A DNA stretch of 15,159 nt from an uncultured Eubacterium sp. Its GTDB lineage: Bacteria > Bacillota > Clostridia > Lachnospirales > Lachnospiraceae. The notes under the pieces were generated by a model that did not search any database, was not told where the DNA came from, and worked only from the letters and a program-made list of their open reading frames with translations. Location: positions 6,218 through 21,376 of the forward strand of contig CAJTTQ010000045.1 in the NCBI GenBank assembly GCA_910579145.1, in the 5' to 3' direction. Every line of letters begins with the position of its first letter. Position 1 is the first letter of the stretch. Of this stretch, positions 1-7,976 are shown piece by piece. Both the position numbers and the translations under genes were made by a program.

Positions 1-15
1 TATGAAAAATTATGG

Positions 16-21
16 TAGAAT
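16..21 (+). promoter_or_regulatory. Probable extended -10 element of a promoter before radC
   Basis: TAGAAT at 16-21 is preceded by TGG (13-15), giving a TGn extended -10. The same TATGG prefix occurs at the likely minD promoter (6821-6831). The start point would fall near 28, about 33 bases before the radC ATG. The matching -35 box would lie off the left edge, so this is only half a promoter as seen here. Confidence 0.4.
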
Positions 22-60
22 AGTCATGTATGATTGGCGTTGGCAGGGTTAGGGAAACGT

Positions 61-759
61 ATGAGACAGAATTATAATACGATGAAGGATCTTCCTACAT
101 CGGAACGACCTTATGAAAAAATCGAAAAATATGGGGTTTCGTGTTTGTCCGACGCAGAACTGGTAGCCGTTCTTATCAAAAACGGCACAAGGAATAAAAA
201 CAGCGTCGAACTTGCCAGGGAAATTTTAAATCTTCATCCGGTACACAAAGGACTGATCGGTCTGCACTATCTTTCTGATCAGGAACTAAAGCATATTGAT
301 GGGATCGGAAGGGTAAAAGCCGCACAGCTTTTATGCGCGGCGGAAATATCAAACCGCATGACAAAACAGCGCATACCGGAGCGTGAGCCATTTAACTCAC
401 CAGAGACAGTGGCAGGATTTTTTATGGAAGAAATGCGCACGAAAGCGACGGAAACTACAGTTGCTGCTTTTTTGGACAACCGGTGCCGGCTGATCCGGTA
501 TGAGGTACTGTTTGTCGGTTCGATCTCTTCCTGTGTCGCAAATCCGAGGGAAATTCTGAAAAAAGCACTACAATACGATGCCTCCTGCTTCATACTGATA
601 CATAATCACCCCAGCGGGGACTGTACGCCAAGCCAGGCGGATCTTTCTCTGACCGAACGGGTCAAGGAGGCCGGCGAGCTGATCGGTATACAGCTGCTGG
701 ATCATATTGTACTTGGTGATTGTCAGTATGTCAGCCTTCGAGAGCGAGGACACATTTAA
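61..759 (+). CDS. radC: RadC family protein (JAB/MPN metalloprotease-like fold)
   Basis: 232 residues from ATG 61, close to the family's usual 220-230. Near the N-terminus are the RadC-typical KDLP and ERP..K and LSDAEL segments. A helix-hairpin-helix follows (about 75-100, with the GIGRVKAAQLL core). The JAMM-type metal motif is H181-N-H183-P-S ending in D194, and then the typical LLDHIVLGD. The name is historical: the family was once linked to DNA repair, and its cellular role is not settled. An in-frame TTG at 34 would extend the protein by 9 residues. I prefer ATG 61 because AGGG runs just upstream and the N-terminus then fits the family; ATG 82 has no ribosome-binding site. The position just before mreB matches the Bacillus maf-radC-mreBCD-minCD order. 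Confidence 0.93.
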   Translation: MRQNYNTMKDLPTSERPYEKIEKYGVSCLSDAELVAVLIKNGTRNKNSVELAREILNLHPVHKGLIGLHYLSDQELKHIDGIGRVKAAQLLCAAEISNRMTKQRIPEREPFNSPETVAGFFMEEMRTKATETTVAAFLDNRCRLIRYEVLFVGSISSCVANPREILKKALQYDASCFILIHNHPSGDCTPSQADLSLTERVKEAGELIGIQLLDHIVLGDCQYVSLRERGHI

Positions 760-785
760 TAGAAAAGATAGAGAGGATGAACAAA

Positions 786-1778
786 ATGCCGGGAAAAGCA
801 ATAGGAATTGATTTTGGTACAAGCTCGATCAAAATTTATAAAAACGGGGAAGGCGTGATCTTACATCAAAAGAGCGTCATAGCAATCTATAAAAAAAGCC
901 ATGTATTTGCCGTGGGGGATGAGGCGTTTGAAATGTATGAGAAGGCGCCGGAACATCTAGACGTGTCGTATCCCATCAAAAATGGAGTCATTGCCGATAT
1001 TGGCAATATGCAGTCGATGATCGATTACTTTTTTACGGAATTAAATGGCAAGAAACGGTTTAAGGGGGCGGAGTATTTCATCGCCGTTCCGACTGATATT
1101 ACAGAGGTGGAAAAGAGGGCTTATTTTGATCTGATCGCCAATACAAATCTCAAATCAAAGAAAATACACGTCGTGGAAAAACCGATCGCGGACGCGCTCG
1201 GCATGAACCTCGATATTACAAAATCGACGGGAACGCTCGTTGTCGATATCGGAGCAAACACAGCGGAAATCTCCGTATTGTCTTTGGGCGGCATCGTATT
1301 GAGCCGTCTGATCCCGGTCGGCGGAAACCGCTTTGATGAGGCGATCATCCAAAAGATCAAAAAAGATATGAACTTTGTGATCGGGGAGAAGAGCGCCGAA
1401 CTGATCAAGAAAAATATCGCCTCCGCGTATGTGACAGAAGATTCTCTCGACATATGCGGACGGAATCTTGTGACCGGGCTTCCGAGTGAGATCACCGTGA
1501 CCGGTTCGATCATACACGATGCGCTGGCAGAGCTGTTCCAAAACATTGTTGATTCCATAAAGATCATCCTGGAGCGCACGCCGCCGGAAATCTCATCCGA
1601 TATTTATAAATCCGGCCTTTATCTCACAGGCGGCTCCAGCCGGATCAAGGATCTCGGCAAATTCATCTACGAGGAACTCGGATTAAAAGTAAATTTATGT
1701 GAAGAGCCGGAGAGCACGGTCGTCATGGGACTAGGCGCCGTGATCGAGGATCCGGAACTGGCGAAACTGGCGTTATAA
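786..1778 (+). CDS. mreB: MreB-like actin homologue, divergent
   Basis: 330 residues. Actin-fold ATPase that forms membrane-associated filaments and guides side-wall synthesis with MreC, MreD, RodA and PBP2. Visible motifs: phosphate-1 loop GIDFGTSS (7-14), connecting segment with T106-E-V-E109 (a glutamate in this segment supports hydrolysis in MreB), VEKPIADALG, phosphate-2 loop D154-I-G-A-N-T-A-E161, GRNLVTGLP, TPPE and adenosine motif LTGGSS (280-285). Canonical MreB usually has DLGTANT, DIGGGTTE and LTGGGA at the three nucleotide loops, so this copy is clearly divergent, though the fold signature is intact. Start: GAGAGG at 771-776 is 9 bases before ATG 786; ATG 777 abuts it directly and the ATG at 720 lies inside radC. 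The gene is 26 bases after radC and heads mreBCD. An MreB-family paralogue such as Mbl or MreBH is possible by sequence, but context favours MreB. Confidence 0.9.
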   Translation: MPGKAIGIDFGTSSIKIYKNGEGVILHQKSVIAIYKKSHVFAVGDEAFEMYEKAPEHLDVSYPIKNGVIADIGNMQSMIDYFFTELNGKKRFKGAEYFIAVPTDITEVEKRAYFDLIANTNLKSKKIHVVEKPIADALGMNLDITKSTGTLVVDIGANTAEISVLSLGGIVLSRLIPVGGNRFDEAIIQKIKKDMNFVIGEKSAELIKKNIASAYVTEDSLDICGRNLVTGLPSEITVTGSIIHDALAELFQNIVDSIKIILERTPPEISSDIYKSGLYLTGGSSRIKDLGKFIYEELGLKVNLCEEPESTVVMGLGAVIEDPELAKLAL

Positions 1779-1811
1779 AATGAATAGTGATTGGATTGGA
1801 GCCTGTTTGAT

Positions 1812-2690
1812 ATGAAAAATAAACGGAAAAGAGGGCCGTCGTTTCATCCGAAATACATGTATATTTTCCTGAGTATCATCTGTGCGCTGCTCGTCGTGCT
1901 GAGTTTTAAATTTTCGAAACAGTTTGCCGGTTTTAAGTCAACTGTGGGAGATCTCGTCTCACCGATGCAGGGCGGGATCAACCGGGTCGGAAAATATCTT
2001 TCGGATAAGATGGATCTGCTGGATTCAAAAGAAAAACTGCTGGAGGAAAATAAAAGCCTGAAAGAAAAGATCGATGCCCTGAATTATGACAATAAGATCC
2101 TTGCCAATGAAAACAGCAATCTCGATAATTTCCGGGAGCTGTATGAACTGGATAAACAGTACCCGGATTATCCAAAAGTGGCCGCCACGGTCATCGGGCG
2201 GGATGGGAATAACTGGTTCCGGCTGTTTACGATCGACAAAGGAAAAGACGACGGCGTAGATGTGGATATGAATGTCATTGCCGGTGACGGTCTGGTAGGG
2301 ATCGTTTCGGAGGCGGGGAGACACTACGCAAAAGTGCGGGGGATCATTGATGACAAAAGTAATGTCAGCGCTATGTTTGACAGCACCGGGGAGACCTGTA
2401 TGGTGAAGGGGAACATGCAGAGCATCTATAAAGGATACATCGACATTACGATGATCAGTAATTCGACGGAGGCAAAAGACGGGGATTCGGTCGTCACATC
2501 GCGGATCAGTGACAAATTCCTTCCCGGCCTGCTCGTCGGATACGTTTCGAATATCAAGGACGAATCCGATGGATTGTCGAAGTCGGCACAGCTGACACCT
2601 GTCGTATCCTTTGATAAACTGGAATCTGTTCTTGTCATTACGACGTTAAAAGATTCATCGGAAAATGAGGATATCAAGAAGTATGATTAA
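1812..2690 (+). CDS. mreC: Rod shape-determining protein MreC
   Basis: 292 residues. Bitopic membrane protein that links cytoplasmic MreB to the external wall-synthesis enzymes, PBP2 and RodA. A basic N-terminus (KNKRKR) precedes one membrane helix (about 16-32), then a coiled coil (about 55-95, rich in K, E, L and N) and the two beta-domains. Family-typical segments are GDGLVGIVSEAG, DDKSNVSAMF, LPGLLVGYV and the late SFDKLESVLVI. The C-terminal tail is short and charged. An in-frame TTG at 1791 would add 7 residues (DWSLFD); I prefer ATG 1812 because GGAG at 1798-1801 sits 10 bases ahead and nothing comparable serves the TTG. It lies 33 bases after mreB and overlaps the mreD start by 8 bases, so the two are probably translationally coupled. 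Confidence 0.93.
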   Translation: MKNKRKRGPSFHPKYMYIFLSIICALLVVLSFKFSKQFAGFKSTVGDLVSPMQGGINRVGKYLSDKMDLLDSKEKLLEENKSLKEKIDALNYDNKILANENSNLDNFRELYELDKQYPDYPKVAATVIGRDGNNWFRLFTIDKGKDDGVDVDMNVIAGDGLVGIVSEAGRHYAKVRGIIDDKSNVSAMFDSTGETCMVKGNMQSIYKGYIDITMISNSTEAKDGDSVVTSRISDKFLPGLLVGYVSNIKDESDGLSKSAQLTPVVSFDKLESVLVITTLKDSSENEDIKKYD

Positions 2691-3189
2691 ACGAAAACTA
2701 TCAACGATTATCATTATCGTGCTTGCTTTTATAATATGGACAACGACTTTTCAGTCTCTGAAGCTGGCTGATGTGGCGCCGAACATCATGCTGATCTTAG
2801 TCGTGTGCTATGCCTATATGAGGGGAAGGACTTCCGGTCTGTTGATCGGGTTCTTTTGCGGCATCCTTTCAGATATGATGTACGGAACGGTGATCGGTCT
2901 TTACGCATTTGGTTTAATGACGATCGGATTCCTCTGTGGACACAGCCAGAAGATATATTTTACGGATAATTACATACTTCCCTGTGTTCTCGTCGGCATC
3001 AGTGACTTTGCCTATAATGTCTACTATTATGTGACGGAGTTTCTCATCCGGGGGCGGCTTGATTTTAAGTTCTATTTCCTCACCGTGATCCTCCCCGAGA
3101 TGATTTATACGATGCTTCTGGCAGTTGTTGTATTCCGGCTTCTTAATATGCTTGAAAATTACCTGACGAAAAAAAGAGAGGAGGCGTAA
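2683..3189 (+). CDS. mreD: Rod shape-determining protein MreD
   Basis: 168 residues, very hydrophobic, with about five predicted membrane segments. This is the integral membrane member of MreBCD. Visible family features are the N-terminal helix after a basic MIKRK start, the DVAPNIMLILVV segment, the small-residue GLLIGFFCGILSDM helix and the GLYAFGLM segment. ATG 2683 overlaps the mreC stop (ATGATTAA), a coupling arrangement; an ATG at 2665 would add 6 residues but has a poorer upstream context. GAGG at 2668-2671 is 11 bases before ATG 2683, somewhat long. The next gene starts two bases after the stop. Identity rests on position and membrane pattern because MreD is poorly conserved. Confidence 0.88.
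   Translation: MIKRKLSTIIIIVLAFIIWTTTFQSLKLADVAPNIMLILVVCYAYMRGRTSGLLIGFFCGILSDMMYGTVIGLYAFGLMTIGFLCGHSQKIYFTDNYILPCVLVGISDFAYNVYYYVTEFLIRGRLDFKFYFLTVILPEMIYTMLLAVVVFRLLNMLENYLTKKREEA
3179..3184 (+). promoter_or_regulatory. Strong ribosome-binding site fixing a TTG start for PBP2
   Basis: AGGAGG at 3179-3184, within GAGAGGAGG, lies 7 bases ahead of TTG 3192. No ATG or GTG in that frame has a comparable site, and the protein begins a typical short cytoplasmic tail and membrane anchor at this point. The site overlaps the last codons of mreD. Confidence 0.8.
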
Positions 3190-3191
3190 CA

Positions 3192-6086
3192 TTGATTTCT
3201 GCTATTTGGGACTATCTGAAAACGCTTGTGAGATCGCGTATTTTCTCACTTCTTGTCGTGTATGTCATTTTGTTCAGCATACTGGTCGGACGTCTGTTTT
3301 ATCTGCAGATCGTACAGGGAGAGACGTACGATGAAAAAGCGACCATCAAAAACGAAAAAGTAAAAACACAAAAAAGTTCCCGCGGAAAGATTTATGACTG
3401 TAAAGGAATCCTTCTTGCGACTAACGAGCAAAGTTACGCAATCACCATTGAGGATACCGGGGAACTGGATACAAATAAAGCGCTCAACGAGGTGATCTTA
3501 AAAGCCATCACCCTCATTGAAAAACACGGCGATAAAGTTTCGGTGGAATTTCCCATCGAGATCACAAAAAAAGGCAAGTTCAAATTCAATGTAGACAAAA
3601 ATGCCCAGCTGCGTTTTAAACGGGAAATTTATTATTTAAAGTCCGTAGATTTATTGACGGAAGAGCAGAAGAATATGACCGCCGAGGAATGTTTCCGCTA
3701 TATCAGGACTTCGACAAAGACAAATGATATCCATTTTTTTGACCCGCTGACCGGGGAGGAAACAACCGACGAGGAGAGGGCAAAAAAAGAGCCGGATTAC
3801 GATGACGCGACTGCGATCAAGATCATGGCGATCCGGTACGCGCTCATGATGAAAACGTATCAGAAATATGAGCCGGTCACGATCAGTTCCGACGTGTCGG
3901 CGGAGACGGTTGCCGCCATTAAAGAAAACTCAGCGGATCTGACCGGGGTGGAAGTGAGTGAAGATGCCAAACGGGTTTACAACGACAGTGAGTTCTTCTC
4001 ACACATCATCGGCTACACCGGGTTGATCTCTTCCGAATCGCTGGCAGCCAGAAAAGAAAAGGATGACAAGACATATACGGCCGCGGACCAGATCGGTAAG
4101 ACGGGAATTGAAAATACGTACGAGGAGCAGCTGCGCGGAACGAAAGGCAGCGATACACTTGTCATTGACAATAGTTCCCGCATCGTGGAGACCAAAGACC
4201 ATGTAGACGCCGTAGCCGGCAACGACATCTATCTGACGATTGATTCTGATCTGCAGAAAGCCGCGTATAAACTGACAGAAAAAGCGATCGCCGGCGTACT
4301 GATCTCCAAACTAAATAACAGTAAAAGCGCGGGTTCGAAAGGGAAAAAGGCGGATGATATCCGGATTCCTATTTACGACGTATACTGTGCGATCATTGAA
4401 AACGGACTCGTAGACATCTCTAAATTTTCCGCGCCGGAAGCCTCTTCCCTGGAGAAGAGTGTATATGGGAAATTTACTTCCGCAAAGAATTCCACGCTCC
4501 GGAGGCTGAAACAATATTTGAAATATAATTACAGCACGCCGGGAAAAGATCTCTCGGATACGATGAATGAATATATGGATCACATTTATACGATGCTCCG
4601 CAAAGAGGAGATCATCTCTTCCGATAAGATGGACAAGTCTGACCGCGTTTATAACGATTACGCGGACGGGAAGATGAGCCTGAGCAAATTTCTCATCCAC
4701 GCGATCTCAAACAACTGGATCGACCTGAGCGCGCTCGATGTCGGAGAAGATTATTACAGCACGGAAGAGATATATAAAAAAATGTATGACTATATTTTCG
4801 AATCGCTGTCAGACGATCTTTCGTTCGATAAAAAGGTCTATCATACGCTGATCTATAATGACACGATCAGCGGCAGGGAAGTCTGCCTGTTATTGTATGA
4901 GCAGGGGTATTTAAAAAAGAACAAAACACAGATTTCAAAACTTCGTTCAGGGAGCATATCTCCGTTCAGTTTCCTGAAATCTATGATCAAGTCATTGGAA
5001 ATCGCTCCCGGGGAACTGGGACTGACGCCGTGCGCGGCGTCTGTTGTCATAACCGACCCGAAAACCGGAAAAGTGAAAGCGCTCGTATCCTATCCGAGCT
5101 ATGATAACAATAAGTTTGCGAATTCGGTCGATAACGAATATTTTTCCAAGATCAACGTCAATTCTGCTTCGCCGCTGTTAAACCGCGCGACACAGCAGAA
5201 AACTGCCCCCGGTTCTACTTATAAGATGGTAGTAGCGACCGCGGCGCTCGAAGAGGGTGTGATCGATCCGTACTCCACGGTGACCGACCGTATCGTATTT
5301 GATAAGGATCCGCCGAATCCGCCAAAATGCTGGAGCAAGTCGGGCCACGGAACGATCAATGTGTCACAGGCGATCCAGCACTCCTGCAACTACTTCTTTT
5401 ATGAGATGGGGTATCTTCTGAGCGGGCAGGCCGGCGGCGTGATCAACCATGAGCGGGGATTAAAGAAGCTGAAAAAGTACGCCGACATCTACGGATTTAC
5501 GAATACTTCCGGTATAGAACTGTCAGAAGCGGAACCGACTGTTTCCGACGGAGATGCCGTGAGATCTTCGATCGGCCAGGGCACGAACAGTTATACGCCG
5601 GTACAGATCGCCAGATATGTATCTACGATCGCGAATGGCGGAACGTGCTATGACCTGACTCTCATAGACAGTATCAAAGATGTGGTAAAAGACAAACAAA
5701 AAACGAATAAAGCAAAAATAAGAAACAAACTGGACATCCAGAGCAGTACATTAGATGCCATTCAAAAAGGAATGTATATGGTGGTCAATGAAAGCAGCAG
5801 CCTCAAATCGATCTTCCAGGACGTTCCCGTAAAAGTGGCTGGAAAAACCGGTACGGCACAGATCAGTAAAAATGAGCCAAACCATGCCCTGTTTGTATCC
5901 TACGCGCCGTATGAGTCACCGGAGATCGCGGTAACCGTTGTCATACCAAACGCGTTTACTTCGAGCAACGCGGCGCTGTTAGCCAGCAATATATACAAAT
6001 ACTATTTTGACGAGTCGTCGAGAAAGAAACTTTTGAAAAATACGGCGACGAGTACAGCCGGAACATCAGGCGGCTTTGCTGACTGA
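3192..6086 (+). CDS. mrdA: Class B penicillin-binding protein PBP2 (peptidoglycan transpeptidase) with a large insertion
   Basis: 964 residues, against about 600-700 for ordinary PBP2. It cross-links new side-wall peptidoglycan outside the membrane and pairs with the SEDS enzyme RodA, encoded downstream. Order: short cytoplasmic tail; membrane anchor (about 17-37); SSRGKIYDCKG, the usual R-G-x-I-x-D segment; pedestal/dimerisation domain; GKTGIENTYEEQLRG (about 299-313); TID at 349-351; an insertion of about 240 residues (roughly 372-613) that is charged and helical-looking; then the transpeptidase domain from about 614. Catalytic motifs are complete: S675-T-Y-K678, S731-C-N733 and K885-T-G-T888. 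The TTG start is set by a strong site at 3179-3184. It lies in the mre operon, 2 bases after mreD. A divisome class B PBP (FtsI type) is less likely, given its place between mreD and minC and rodA nearby. Confidence 0.93.
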   Translation: MISAIWDYLKTLVRSRIFSLLVVYVILFSILVGRLFYLQIVQGETYDEKATIKNEKVKTQKSSRGKIYDCKGILLATNEQSYAITIEDTGELDTNKALNEVILKAITLIEKHGDKVSVEFPIEITKKGKFKFNVDKNAQLRFKREIYYLKSVDLLTEEQKNMTAEECFRYIRTSTKTNDIHFFDPLTGEETTDEERAKKEPDYDDATAIKIMAIRYALMMKTYQKYEPVTISSDVSAETVAAIKENSADLTGVEVSEDAKRVYNDSEFFSHIIGYTGLISSESLAARKEKDDKTYTAADQIGKTGIENTYEEQLRGTKGSDTLVIDNSSRIVETKDHVDAVAGNDIYLTIDSDLQKAAYKLTEKAIAGVLISKLNNSKSAGSKGKKADDIRIPIYDVYCAIIENGLVDISKFSAPEASSLEKSVYGKFTSAKNSTLRRLKQYLKYNYSTPGKDLSDTMNEYMDHIYTMLRKEEIISSDKMDKSDRVYNDYADGKMSLSKFLIHAISNNWIDLSALDVGEDYYSTEEIYKKMYDYIFESLSDDLSFDKKVYHTLIYNDTISGREVCLLLYEQGYLKKNKTQISKLRSGSISPFSFLKSMIKSLEIAPGELGLTPCAASVVITDPKTGKVKALVSYPSYDNNKFANSVDNEYFSKINVNSASPLLNRATQQKTAPGSTYKMVVATAALEEGVIDPYSTVTDRIVFDKDPPNPPKCWSKSGHGTINVSQAIQHSCNYFFYEMGYLLSGQAGGVINHERGLKKLKKYADIYGFTNTSGIELSEAEPTVSDGDAVRSSIGQGTNSYTPVQIARYVSTIANGGTCYDLTLIDSIKDVVKDKQKTNKAKIRNKLDIQSSTLDAIQKGMYMVVNESSSLKSIFQDVPVKVAGKTGTAQISKNEPNHALFVSYAPYESPEIAVTVVIPNAFTSSNAALLASNIYKYYFDESSRKKLLKNTATSTAGTSGGFAD

Positions 6087-6144
6087 CCGCAGGCGCAATA
6101 TAGAAGCACAAAGTGAATGACACTTGGCAGAAATGAGGAGAAGT

Positions 6145-6807
6145 ATGAAAAACCCTGTAGTCATAAAGGGAACAAAATCCGGTATCATCGTGCATGTAAG
6201 CGATGAACTCCCATTTCCGGAACTGATGGAAAAAGTGAGTGAGAAGTTCCGGGCGTCCGCCGGATTTTTGGGAAATGCCCAGATCGCCCTTTCTTTTGAA
6301 GGCAGAAAATTAAGCGATGACGACCAGCTCAAACTGGTGGATTGTATCACTGAAAATTCCGATCTCGATGTCGTCTGCATCATTGATGACAACGCGGAGC
6401 GGGAAGCTTATTTCAGTAAGACGCTCGAGGAGAAGCTGATGGCCATGAATACGAACACGGGACAGTTTTACAAGGGGACGCTGCGTTCCGGCCAGGTACT
6501 CGAATTTGATACGAGCATCGTCATTTTAGGAGACGTCAATGCCGGCGCGCAGGTCGTGTCGGCGGGAAATGTCGTCATTTTGGGAAAACTGCTCGGCAAT
6601 GTGTATGCCGGCGCCTCCGGAAGGAGTAATTCCTTTGTTGTGGCTCTCCACATGAGTCCGAACCAGATCCGCATCGGCGACGTGATCGCCAGGAGCCCGG
6701 ATGAAAAAAAGAAAGTGGAAGCAGAGACAAAAATAGCGTTTTCACAAGATGGAAATATCTATATTGAACCTTTGGACCGCAATGTCCTGAAAGATATTTC
6801 TCTTTAA
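6145..6807 (+). CDS. minC: Septum site-determining protein MinC
   Basis: 220 residues, normal for the family. MinC blocks FtsZ assembly away from midcell and is recruited to the membrane by MinD. The N-terminal domain (about 1-100) begins NPVVIKGTKSGIIVHV and contains the SFEGRKLS segment. The C-terminal beta-helix domain (about 115-200) shows its characteristic run: LRSGQVLEF, VILGDVNAGAQV, GNVVILGKLLGNVYAG and the late SPNQIRIGDVIAR. AGGAG at 6136-6140 is 4 bases before ATG 6145, rather close. In-frame TTG 6124 and ATG 6133 would add 7 or 4 residues; neither has a good site and the AGGAG would lie inside them. It is 58 bases after PBP2 with no terminator, so read-through from the mre genes is likely. 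Confidence 0.95.
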   Translation: MKNPVVIKGTKSGIIVHVSDELPFPELMEKVSEKFRASAGFLGNAQIALSFEGRKLSDDDQLKLVDCITENSDLDVVCIIDDNAEREAYFSKTLEEKLMAMNTNTGQFYKGTLRSGQVLEFDTSIVILGDVNAGAQVVSAGNVVILGKLLGNVYAGASGRSNSFVVALHMSPNQIRIGDVIARSPDEKKKVEAETKIAFSQDGNIYIEPLDRNVLKDISL

Positions 6808-6831
6808 AAATATTGTATTGTATGGTACAAT
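6803..6831 (+). promoter_or_regulatory. Likely sigma-A promoter for minDE and downstream genes
   Basis: TACAAT at 6826-6831 is preceded by TGG, an extended -10. A weak -35, TTTAAA at 6803-6808 (4 of 6 consensus bases), lies exactly 17 bases upstream and overlaps the minC stop. The -10 is also the right arm of a perfect dyad, ATTGTA-tgg-TACAAT (6817-6831), which could bind a regulator, although a 6-bp arm may be chance. The start point would be near 6838, some 33 bases before minD. Confidence 0.5.
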
Positions 6832-6870
6832 GAATAAGATTTGCAAGAAGGAAAGGATAGGTAAAACAAC

Positions 6871-7662
6871 ATGAGTGAAGTAATTGTTATCACCTCCGGA
6901 AAAGGTGGTGTAGGAAAAACAACTACTACGGCAAACGTAGGCACCGGATTAGCAAAGGAAGGTAAAAAAGTCGTGCTGATCGATACGGACATCGGACTGC
7001 GCAACCTCGACGTGGTAATGGGACTCGAAAACCGTATCGTATACAATCTTGTCGATGTAATAGAAGGAAACTGCAGGATCAAACAGGCACTCATCAAGGA
7101 CAAGCGGTATCCCAATCTCTATCTGCTCCCCTCGGCCCAGACAAGGGATAAGACGGCCGTTTCACCGGAGCAGATGGCGAAGCTGACCGAAGAATTAAAA
7201 GAAGAGTTTGATTACATATTGCTGGATTGTCCGGCCGGGATCGAACAGGGATTCCAAAACGCGATCGCCGGGGCAAACCGCGCGCTTGTCGTGACGACGC
7301 CGGAAGTTTCCGCTGTCCGGGATGCGGATCGGATCATCGGCCTTTTGAACGCAAATGACGTGAAAAAGGTGGAGCTTGTCGTAAACCGCCTGCGCGCCGA
7401 TATGGTGAAACGGGGCGATATGATGTCCAGTGATGATGTTGTGGAAATCCTCGCCATTGATCTGCTCGGTATCGTGCCGGACGACGAGAGCATCGTCGTT
7501 TCGACCAACCAGGGGGAACCGCTCGTTGGTACGAAGACAATGGCTGGACAGGCATTTGAAAATATTTGTAAACGAATTATGGGAGAAGAGGTTCCTTTTT
7601 TGGATCTGACAAAAAACAGCGGATTTTTCTCTAAGATTAAGAACAGACTTAAAAACAATTAG
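6871..7662 (+). CDS. minD: Septum site-determining ATPase MinD
   Basis: 263 residues. ParA/MinD-type ATPase that binds membrane as an ATP dimer, recruits MinC and is stimulated by MinE. The deviant Walker A is K11-G-G-V-G-K16-T17; switch I and Walker A-prime lie at D38-T-D40 with GLRNLDVVMGLENR; Walker B is ILLDCPAGIE. The C-terminus (FFSKIKNRLKNN) is a short amphipathic membrane-targeting helix as in other MinDs. The start at ATG 6871 is supported by the purine-rich AAGGAAAGGATAGG upstream and by the canonical SEVIVITSGKGG beginning. It is 63 bases after minC with its own likely promoter, and 19 bases before minE. Confidence 0.97.
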   Translation: MSEVIVITSGKGGVGKTTTTANVGTGLAKEGKKVVLIDTDIGLRNLDVVMGLENRIVYNLVDVIEGNCRIKQALIKDKRYPNLYLLPSAQTRDKTAVSPEQMAKLTEELKEEFDYILLDCPAGIEQGFQNAIAGANRALVVTTPEVSAVRDADRIIGLLNANDVKKVELVVNRLRADMVKRGDMMSSDDVVEILAIDLLGIVPDDESIVVSTNQGEPLVGTKTMAGQAFENICKRIMGEEVPFLDLTKNSGFFSKIKNRLKNN

Positions 7663-7681
7663 AAAAGGGGATATAACCACT

Positions 7682-7954
7682 ATGGGAATTTCAGATTTTT
7701 TTCGAAGAAAATCGTCGGGAAATGTCGCCAAAGACCGCTTGAAACTCGTACTTGTTTCAGACCGCGCGAACTGTTCGCCCGAGCTGATGGAGCAAATTAA
7801 AAACGACATTATCCGCGTACTTTCAAAGTACGTGGAGATCGATCAGGACGGTCTGGATATCAAAATAGAGCAGACAGAATCAGAAGGAAATAACGGTTCG
7901 GTACCCGCCCTTTACGCGAATATCCCGATCGTCAGCATGAAACAGTCAAAATAA
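7682..7954 (+). CDS. minE: Cell division topological specificity factor MinE
   Basis: 90 residues, normal size. MinE stimulates MinD ATPase and displaces MinC, producing Min patterning. The N-terminal membrane-contacting stretch (MGISDFF) is followed by the MinD-binding region, with N-V-A-K-D-R-L-K-L-V-L-V-S-D-R matching the family's AKERLQ core. The C-terminal topological-specificity domain includes MEQIKNDIIRVLSKYVEID. AAGGGG (7665-7670) serves ATG 7682. MinE together with a DivIVA-like protein in the same cluster is a Clostridia-like combination; Bacillus uses DivIVA and MinJ without MinE. Confidence 0.95.
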   Translation: MGISDFFRRKSSGNVAKDRLKLVLVSDRANCSPELMEQIKNDIIRVLSKYVEIDQDGLDIKIEQTESEGNNGSVPALYANIPIVSMKQSK

Positions 7955-7976
7955 GTGATTGGTAAGTGAAAATATT

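Noticed and set aside
34..60. TTG 34 as the radC start
   Set aside because: It adds 9 residues not typical of RadC, and AGGG just ahead of ATG 61 would then lie inside the gene.
1121..1579. 152- and 128-codon open frames on the - strand inside mreB
   Set aside because: Both are antisense to conserved MreB motifs with low-complexity composition and no plausible start signals.
6112..6126. AAGTG-aatga-CACTT dyad between PBP2 and minC as a terminator
   Set aside because: A 5-bp weak stem without a T tract; the minC ribosome-binding site follows directly.
7195..7809. 204-codon open frame on the - strand across minD and minE
   Set aside because: It lies opposite two clearly real, strongly motif-supported genes and shows no recognisable domain or upstream ribosome-binding site; it is a shadow of codon bias.
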